Shown here: positions 1 to 4,860 of the stretch, piece after piece
Position numbering within the stretch: the stretch's first letter is position 1
Layout: every line of letters starts with the position of its first letter
Assembly: GCA_001801105.1 (NCBI GenBank)
Contig: MGWS01000019.1
Location: forward strand, 1 to 7,137
DNA length: 7,137 bases
DNA from: Gallionellales bacterium GWA2_60_18
Lineage (GTDB): Bacteria; Pseudomonadota; Gammaproteobacteria; Burkholderiales; Gallionellaceae
Reading direction: 5' to 3'
Notes under the pieces: model-generated
What the model was told of the DNA's origin: nothing
Seen by the model: the letters and a program-made list of their open reading frames with translations, nothing else
Databases searched by the model: none
Program-made: the position numbers and the translations under genes

Positions 1-237
1 GCGCGGAATTTCCGTCTGGAAGTGATCTCCGAGGGCGTGGAGACCGAAGACCAGCTGGCTTTCCTGAAATACCACGGATGCGAGATGCACCAGGGCTATC
101 TGTTCGGTAAGCCGGTGCCGCTCGGAGAGTTCGAGGAGTTGCTGGAGGAAAGGCAGGGGTGTTGCGCGGATATTTCGCATATCAAACTCAGGCAATTCGT
201 CGCCAGCCAGAAGCTGGACAGGGTTGACATAGGGTAA
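1..237 (+). CDS. C-terminal fragment of an EAL-domain (c-di-GMP phosphodiesterase-type) protein, start outside window
   Basis: Reading frame 1 is open from base 1 to the TAA at 235-237 (78 codons), so this is the 3' end of a longer gene. The visible part is the end of an EAL domain: the EGVE motif (codons 11-14) holds the glutamate that acts as general base in active EAL phosphodiesterases, and QGYLFGKPVP (codons 31-40) carries the conserved glutamine. It closely matches the C-terminus of the next gene, including FEELL, so it is very likely a paralog with a GGDEF-EAL or EAL output that hydrolyses c-di-GMP to pGpG. Its sensor and GGDEF parts cannot be seen. After the normal end of the domain (about codon 52) it continues for roughly 26 residues without resemblance to an EAL domain. 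The paralog stops at the aligned position (TAA versus TGT at 160-162), so this tail looks like read-through into former spacer. Confidence 0.9.
   Translation, partial: ARNFRLEVISEGVETEDQLAFLKYHGCEMHQGYLFGKPVPLGEFEELLEERQGCCADISHIKLRQFVASQKLDRVDIG
31..156 (+). repeat. 3'-end paralog repeat, copy A (matches 4487-4612)
   Basis: This stretch aligns without gaps, at an offset of 4456 bases, to the 3' end of the next gene. It covers EGVETE through the codons just before that gene's stop. Runs such as GAGGAGTTGCTG (133-144) are identical in both. It is coding homology left by gene duplication, not a mobile repeat. Confidence 0.8.
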
Positions 238-390
238 CAATCGCGCCGCTGCGCCTCATGCAGACAGCAAGCTGAGTTTTTGCTGGGTTAGTGGAATGAC
301 TATGCAGAGTCATCGGGCGATTCAATCGCGTTTCCATCTCCAATGGATTATCCGGAATCAAAGCGAAACCTGCCGATGAGGACGTCGCTT

Positions 391-424
391 AGCCATCATT
401 CCGGCGCAAGCCGGAATGATGGCT
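391..424. repeat. Perfect 14-bp inverted repeat (REP/dRS3-like palindrome)
   Basis: AGCCATCATTCCGG (391-404) and CCGGAATGATGGCT (411-424) are exact reverse complements around the 6-base loop CGCAAG. The core has the form ATTCCGG-N6-CCGGAAT. It recalls the short dispersed palindromes with ATTCC/GGAAT ends found between genes in many beta- and gammaproteobacteria (for example dRS3 of Neisseria); membership of such a family is inference. It lies 154 bases after the preceding stop and 72 bases before the next ATG. It lacks a following T-run, so it is not a standard intrinsic terminator, although the stem could still stall transcription or protect a 3' end. Confidence 0.75.
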
Positions 425-434
425 GCGGCATTCG

Positions 435-638
435 CCTTCCCTTACCTATTGTCGCCAGTGTAGTATTCCCGCATTACCCATTTCGCCGCAGGACTAATGA
501 AGCCGCTCAATCTTCGCCTGTCCACCCGCATCACCGTCGGCGCGCTGGCGCTGGTGACTGCGGGCGCGTTCGGGTTGATGTTCCTGGAGGATGCGCGCCT
601 GCGCGATAGCTACATCGAGCAACGGCGCGCCGACCTGG
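435..638 (+). repeat. 5'-end duplication, copy A (matches 4657-4860)
   Basis: This block aligns without gaps to 4657-4860 at an offset of 4222 bases. It spans 62 upstream bases plus the first 47 codons of each gene. About 50 of the 62 upstream bases are identical, including the 14-base run CGCCAGTGTAGTAT. Similarity falls away upstream of about 435. The duplication therefore copied the gene together with its control region. Confidence 0.85.
438..466 (+). promoter_or_regulatory. Putative sigma70-type promoter of the receptor gene
   Basis: TAGTAT at 461-466 is a plausible -10 box (4 of 6 matches to TATAAT), preceded by TG. A poor -35 candidate, TCCCTT at 438-443, sits 17 bases upstream. The main support is the exact conservation of the -10 region and of its 36-base distance to the ATG in the paralogous copy at 4660-4688. 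Transcription would begin near 473, giving a leader of only about 24 bases. The weak -35 suggests low basal expression or help from an activator, which is inference. Confidence 0.4.
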
Positions 639-3600
639 CCGAAGCGGGTCGTATCGAGGAATTGCGCCTGACCCAGGCGATGGATACGTTGCGCCGCGAC
701 GTGCTGTTCCTGTCCAACACCCCGCCGGTCTCCGGCCTCATCCGCGTCGCGCATAACAATGGCCGCGACCCGCTCTATGGCAACAACCACAAAGTCTGGG
801 TGGAACGGCTGCAACAGATATTCGCCGCCTTCTCTGACGCCCATCCGGATTACTTCCGGATACGCTACATCGGTGTGACGGGCGACCGGCGCGAGATCGT
901 GCGGGTCGAGGACCATGGAAACAATATCGAAGCGACGCCGTCCGACCGGCTGCCGACCATGGCCGAGCGGGACTATCTCACCGCGACGCTGAAGCTGCCG
1001 CACGGGCAGACGCAGCTCTCGGCATTCGGTTGCGACCGCGAGTCCGGCATCGCCGGGCTGGATTGCCGGCTGAGCGTGCATGCCGCCACGCCGGTCTTCG
1101 ACGAAGCCGGCAAGCTGTTCGGCATGCTGGTGATCAACCGGGATGTGAGGGAATTGCTGGGGTCCGCCACGCAGGGCGTGCCACCGGGCGTGCGGGTCGC
1201 GGTCGCCGGCGCGGACGGCACCTATTTGCTGGATACCGATACAAAGCAAGGCAACAGCTCCGTAGCGGGGCGCAAGGACGGGATCGCCGCAGACTTTCCC
1301 TCGTTGCAAGCGATGTTCGATTCGCGTTCGCCGTCATACCTGCCGTTGTACCAGACCAACGGCAAAGGTGAGCGCGGCTACCTGGCGGCGCGGCGCGTGG
1401 TCTTCAGTCCGGACGACCCCGCGGGTTTCCTGCTGCTGGCCTACCACATCCCTGCCGCCGTGGCAGCGCAACAAGCCGCGCATATTCCGACAAAGCATAT
1501 CGTCGGCGGCCTGCTGGCGATGCTGCTGGTCGGCGGCATCGTGCTGCTGGTGCTGCGTCGCACCTTCGCGCCGCTGAAGCAGCTCACCGAGGCGGCGGAC
1601 AACATCGCGGACGGCAACTATGCGTTCACCCTGCCCAAGAACGACCGCGGCGAGATCGGGCATCTGGTGCGCGCCATCGATGCCATGCTGGACAGGTTGC
1701 TGCGGCGCGAGCAGGAAGTGCTGCAACTCAATGTCAATCTGGAAGAGAAGGTAACGCAGCGTACCTCGGAGCTCATGACCGTCAATACGCGGCTGGAGGA
1801 AGAGGCCGTCATGCGCCGCCAGGTCGAGGATATGGTGCAGCACGAGAACGAGTTCCGTCGCGAGCTGATCGAGTCGCTGCCCGGCGTGTTTTACATGCTG
1901 GATGCGGACGGGCGCCTGCTGATGTGGAACCGCAACCTGCGCGAGGTGCTGCACGCCGGCGACAGCGACTTGGCCGGCGCATGCGTGCTGGATTCCATCG
2001 GTGAAAGAGACAAGGCCGGTGTGCTGGACGCGATTCGCCGGGCATTCGATACGGATGGCGATGTGTCTCTGGAAGCTGAACTGGCGACAATGAACGGAGT
2101 GTGCATTCCCTACCACCTCACCGGCAGAAGCGTGGAGCGCGACGGCGATAAGGTGCTGATCGGCATGGGGCTGGACATCACCGAGCGCAACAAGGCGCTG
2201 GCGGTGCTGGAGCGCCACAAGCTGGTGCTCGAGACGGCGCTGGACGGTTTCTGGGTGACCGACGAGCGGGGCTTCCTGGAGGAGGTCAACGAGGCCTACG
2301 CCGGCATGTCCGGCTATACGGCGCAGGAGCTGGCGGGCATGCACATCAGCCAGTTGGAGGCACAGGAACGACCGGAGGATACCAAAGCGCATATCGAAAC
2401 GATCATTTCGCAGGGATATGACCGTTTCGAAACGCGCCACCGGCGCAAGGACGGCAGCGTGATGGATGTCGAGATATCGACCTCCTTCATGCCGGAACAC
2501 CGGAAATTCTTCGTGTTCTGCCGCGACATCACGCAGCGCAAGCTGGCAGACCTCGAGTTGCGGCACAATCAGGAACTGCTCATCGAGGCGCAACGGTTGG
2601 GGAGGCTGGGCAGCTGGGAGCTGGATCTGCTGAGCGGCGAATTGCGCTGGTCGGATGAGAACTACCGGATCTTCGAGGTCGACCCGGTCGTGAAAACCCT
2701 TACCTACGAAATGTTCCTGGGTACGGTACACCCGGACGACCGCGACAAGGTGGATCGGGCTTATTCGCAGTCGCTGCTGGATCGGCAGCCCTACGACGTG
2801 GTGCACCGGCTGCTGTTCGCGGGCGGGCGCATCAAATGGGTACACGAGCATTGCGACACCGTGTTCGACGTTTCGGGCAAGCCGCTGCGCTCGGTGGGGA
2901 TGACGCAGGACATCACCGAACAGAAGCTGAACGAGGAAGCCCTGCGCGTGGCCGCCATCACCTTCGAAACGCACGATGCCATCATGATCACCGACGCCGA
3001 GGCCAACATCATCCGGGTCAACCGCGCGTTTAGCGAGATCACCGGCTACCTCCCGGAAGAGGTGCTGGGCCAGAACCCGCGCATGATGAATTCGGGGCGG
3101 CACGACCGCGCCTTCTATATCGAGATGTGGCAGCAGCTGACGCACATCGGAACCTGGTCGGGCGAGGTATGGGACCGGCGCAAGAACGGCGAGGTCTACC
3201 CGAAATGGCTGACCATCACCGCAATCCGGGACGAGCGCGGCGAGACCAGCCGCTATGTCGCCATCTTCAGCGACATCACCGAGCGCAAGCAGGCCGAGGA
3301 GGAGATCCGCAACCTGGCATTCTACGACCCGCTCACCAGCCTGCCCAACCGGCGCCTGTTCATGGAACGCCTGCGCGCCGCGTTGCCGGCCTCGGCGCGG
3401 CATCGCGATTACGGCGCGGTAATGTTCCTCGACATGGACAAGTTCAAGCTGCTCAACGACACGCTCGGCCACCACTGCGGCGACCTGATGCTGGTCGAGG
3501 TGGCGAAGCGCATCAAGTCCTGCGTGCGCGAGATGGATACCGTGGCCAGGCTGGGCGGGGACGAGTTCACGGTGCTGATCGAGGGTATGGCCAACGACGA

Positions 3601-4618
3601 GCAGGACGCCTCGCGCAAGGCAGGCACGGTCGCCGAAAAGATCCGCGAAGCGCTGGCGCATCCCTATCGGCTCGGGGAGCACGAATATCACAGCACACCC
3701 AGCATCGGCATCGCCCTGTTCCAGGGCAACGCGGATACGCTGGATATGCTGCTCAAGCATGCGGACATGGCGATGTACCAGGCCAAGGGCGGCGGACGCA
3801 ACACGGTGCGCTTCTTCGATCCGGTGATGCAGGGTAACGCCGAACGCCGCGACGCGCTGGAAAGCGACCTGCGCCTTGCCGTCGGGCGCAACGAACTGCG
3901 CCTGTACTACCAGGTGCAGGTAGACAACGAACAGCATCCGGTCGGCGCGGAGGCGCTGTTGCGCTGGGAGCATCCGGGGCGCGGCATGATGATGCCGGAC
4001 CAGTTCATCCCGGTCGCGGAAGAGAGCGCGCTGATCGTCGAGATCGGCAATTGGGTGCTGGACGAGGCCTGCGCCCAACTGGCGCGCTGGCACGCCGCCG
4101 GGCAGATGGGCGGCCTGACGCTGGCGGTGAACGTCAGCCCGCGCCAGTTCGCCCGGCCGGATTTCGTGGCGCAAGTGGCGGACGTGATCGAACGCTACCG
4201 CATCGACCCGGCGCGGCTGAAGCTGGAGCTGACCGAGAGCGTGGTCTCGGGCGACCTGGTCGGTTCGGTGGACAAGATACGCGCCCTGCGCAGTCTCGGC
4301 GTCAGCCTGTCGATGGATGATTTCGACACGGTGTATTCGTCGCTCTACTACCTGAAACAGGTCGCCTCCGACCAGATCAAGATACACCGCGATGTGGTGC
4401 AGGGCATCGCTTCCGGGGGGAGTGACGCGCAACTGGTGCAGGCCATCGTCGATCTGGCCACGGACATGCACCTCGACGTGTATGCCGAAGGCGTGGAGAC
4501 CGAAGCGCAGCTCGATTTCCTCAAACAGCACGGCTGCATGGCCTATCAGGGCTATCTGTTCGGCAAGCCGGTGCCGATCGGGGAATTCGAGGAGTTGCTG
4601 GGGAAATTGCAGGAGTAA
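497..4618 (+). CDS. Membrane-bound dCache-HAMP-PAS(x4)-GGDEF-EAL c-di-GMP turnover protein
   Basis: This complete 1373-residue inner-membrane receptor should couple signals to c-di-GMP level. In order: TM1 (12-30), periplasmic dCache-like sensor (about 31-333), TM2 (335-353), HAMP (354-405), coiled coil (about 400-455), four PAS domains (about 455-565, 575-682, 692-810, 816-931), each ending in a DIT-type motif (560, 677, 805, 926), GGDEF (939-1106) and EAL (about 1120-1366). The cyclase site GGDEF (1020-1024) and inhibitory site R1011-x-x-D1014 are intact. The EAL domain keeps E1152, N1212, E1244, D1274, D1275, K1295, E1331, E1334 and Q1351. However, KID reads KIH (H1297) and the DDFGTG loop reads DDFDTV, so phosphodiesterase activity is doubtful. 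Two periplasmic cysteines (179, 190) are absent from the neighbouring paralog. The ATG has a close purine run (AGGA at 490-493, only 3 bases away), and the same start is conserved in the paralog. Substrates and ligand specificity are inferred from family, not seen. Confidence 0.95.
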   Translation: MKPLNLRLSTRITVGALALVTAGAFGLMFLEDARLRDSYIEQRRADLAEAGRIEELRLTQAMDTLRRDVLFLSNTPPVSGLIRVAHNNGRDPLYGNNHKVWVERLQQIFAAFSDAHPDYFRIRYIGVTGDRREIVRVEDHGNNIEATPSDRLPTMAERDYLTATLKLPHGQTQLSAFGCDRESGIAGLDCRLSVHAATPVFDEAGKLFGMLVINRDVRELLGSATQGVPPGVRVAVAGADGTYLLDTDTKQGNSSVAGRKDGIAADFPSLQAMFDSRSPSYLPLYQTNGKGERGYLAARRVVFSPDDPAGFLLLAYHIPAAVAAQQAAHIPTKHIVGGLLAMLLVGGIVLLVLRRTFAPLKQLTEAADNIADGNYAFTLPKNDRGEIGHLVRAIDAMLDRLLRREQEVLQLNVNLEEKVTQRTSELMTVNTRLEEEAVMRRQVEDMVQHENEFRRELIESLPGVFYMLDADGRLLMWNRNLREVLHAGDSDLAGACVLDSIGERDKAGVLDAIRRAFDTDGDVSLEAELATMNGVCIPYHLTGRSVERDGDKVLIGMGLDITERNKALAVLERHKLVLETALDGFWVTDERGFLEEVNEAYAGMSGYTAQELAGMHISQLEAQERPEDTKAHIETIISQGYDRFETRHRRKDGSVMDVEISTSFMPEHRKFFVFCRDITQRKLADLELRHNQELLIEAQRLGRLGSWELDLLSGELRWSDENYRIFEVDPVVKTLTYEMFLGTVHPDDRDKVDRAYSQSLLDRQPYDVVHRLLFAGGRIKWVHEHCDTVFDVSGKPLRSVGMTQDITEQKLNEEALRVAAITFETHDAIMITDAEANIIRVNRAFSEITGYLPEEVLGQNPRMMNSGRHDRAFYIEMWQQLTHIGTWSGEVWDRRKNGEVYPKWLTITAIRDERGETSRYVAIFSDITERKQAEEEIRNLAFYDPLTSLPNRRLFMERLRAALPASARHRDYGAVMFLDMDKFKLLNDTLGHHCGDLMLVEVAKRIKSCVREMDTVARLGGDEFTVLIEGMANDEQDASRKAGTVAEKIREALAHPYRLGEHEYHSTPSIGIALFQGNADTLDMLLKHADMAMYQAKGGGRNTVRFFDPVMQGNAERRDALESDLRLAVGRNELRLYYQVQVDNEQHPVGAEALLRWEHPGRGMMMPDQFIPVAEESALIVEIGNWVLDEACAQLARWHAAGQMGGLTLAVNVSPRQFARPDFVAQVADVIERYRIDPARLKLELTESVVSGDLVGSVDKIRALRSLGVSLSMDDFDTVYSSLYYLKQVASDQIKIHRDVVQGIASGGSDAQLVQAIVDLATDMHLDVYAEGVETEAQLDFLKQHGCMAYQGYLFGKPVPIGEFEELLGKLQE
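2942..3358 (+). repeat. PAS-GGDEF junction block, copy A (matches 6681-7097)
   Basis: This segment encodes the last PAS domain and the start of the GGDEF domain. It aligns without gaps to 6681-7097 at an offset of 3739 bases. Both protein and DNA are much alike, with long shared runs around WDRRKNG, PKWLTITA and LPNRRL. By eye it is better conserved between the paralogs than the preceding PAS domain or the periplasmic domain. Confidence 0.75.
4487..4612 (+). repeat. 3'-end paralog repeat, copy B (matches 31-156)
   Basis: This is the counterpart of 31-156 inside the end of the complete gene, from the EGVE glutamate codon to just before the stop at 4616-4618. It shows that the gene lying upstream of the window belongs to the same paralogous family. 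Confidence 0.8.
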
Positions 4619-4656
4619 GTCATGGGGTACCCTCATGCCGCATGACAAAGCCATCA

Positions 4657-4860
4657 GCTTTCCTTACCCCGCGCCGCCAGTGTAGTATCCCGGCATTACC
4701 CACTTCGCCGCAGGGCTTATGAAACCGCTCAATCTCCGTCTGTCCACGCGCATCACTGCCGCCGCGTTGCTGCTGGTGACGGCGGGCGCCGTCGGCCTGA
4801 TGTTCGTCGAGGAGGCGCGCCTGCGCGAGGCCTATGTGAGCGAGCGGCGCGCCGACCTGG
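4657..4860 (+). repeat. 5'-end duplication, copy B (matches 435-638)
   Basis: This is the second copy of the promoter-proximal block, ending at the shared codons for RRADL near residue 47. The two copies share the 10-base run GCATTACCCA and the 11-base run TTCGCCGCAGG between the -10 box and the start codon. Confidence 0.85.
4660..4688 (+). promoter_or_regulatory. Putative promoter of the third gene
   Basis: TAGTAT at 4683-4688 is again preceded by TG, with TTCCTT at 4660-4665 as a weak -35 box 17 bases upstream. The distance from -10 to ATG is 36 bases, exactly as in the first copy. The spacer after the preceding stop is only 100 bases and contains no evident terminator. The gene may therefore be transcribed both from here and by read-through from the upstream receptor gene. 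Confidence 0.4.

Larger units (their letters stand above)
238..496. other. Intergenic region with palindrome and promoter block
   Basis: These 259 bases separate the EAL fragment from the complete receptor gene and are less GC-rich than the flanking genes. They hold the perfect palindrome at 391-424 and the promoter-like block at 435-496. The stretch 238-390 contains only weak dyads: CAGCAA/TTGCTG at 265-285, TGACT/AGTCA at 297-312 and GCGATT-C-AATCGC at 317-329. None is followed by a T-tract, so no clear intrinsic terminator is visible. I see no convincing small gene; the open frame across 343-609 runs into the receptor gene out of frame. Confidence 0.75.

Noticed and set aside
265..329. Weak dyads (265-285, 297-312, 317-329) as terminator or operators
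   Set aside because: The stems are only 5-6 bp with no T-tract; such dyads are expected by chance in a spacer of this length. The odd palindrome at 317-329 could be an operator but nothing else supports it.
467..496. c-di-GMP riboswitch in the leader of the receptor gene
   Set aside because: The predicted leader is only about 24 bases and shows no aptamer-like structure. The matching leader of gene 3 is equally short.
343..609. Possible small gene across the spacer and start of gene 2
   Set aside because: It overlaps the receptor start out of frame, crosses the palindrome and promoter block, and is not conserved at the equivalent place before gene 3.
494..1309. Minus-strand open frame over the periplasmic domain of gene 2
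   Set aside because: It is an antisense shadow of well-supported coding sequence, with no recognisable product and no start signal of its own.
4621..4640. Possible terminator after gene 2 around the GGGTACCC palindrome (4625-4632)
   Set aside because: The palindrome leaves no loop and has no T-run after it, so it cannot form a standard intrinsic terminator.
1334..4654. Very long minus-strand open frame (1106 codons) opposite the receptor gene
   Set aside because: It mirrors the codon-biased high-GC plus-strand gene and its translation is a low-information His/Gln/Arg/Ala/Val-rich sequence with no recognisable domain. The plus strand has clear domains and motifs throughout.
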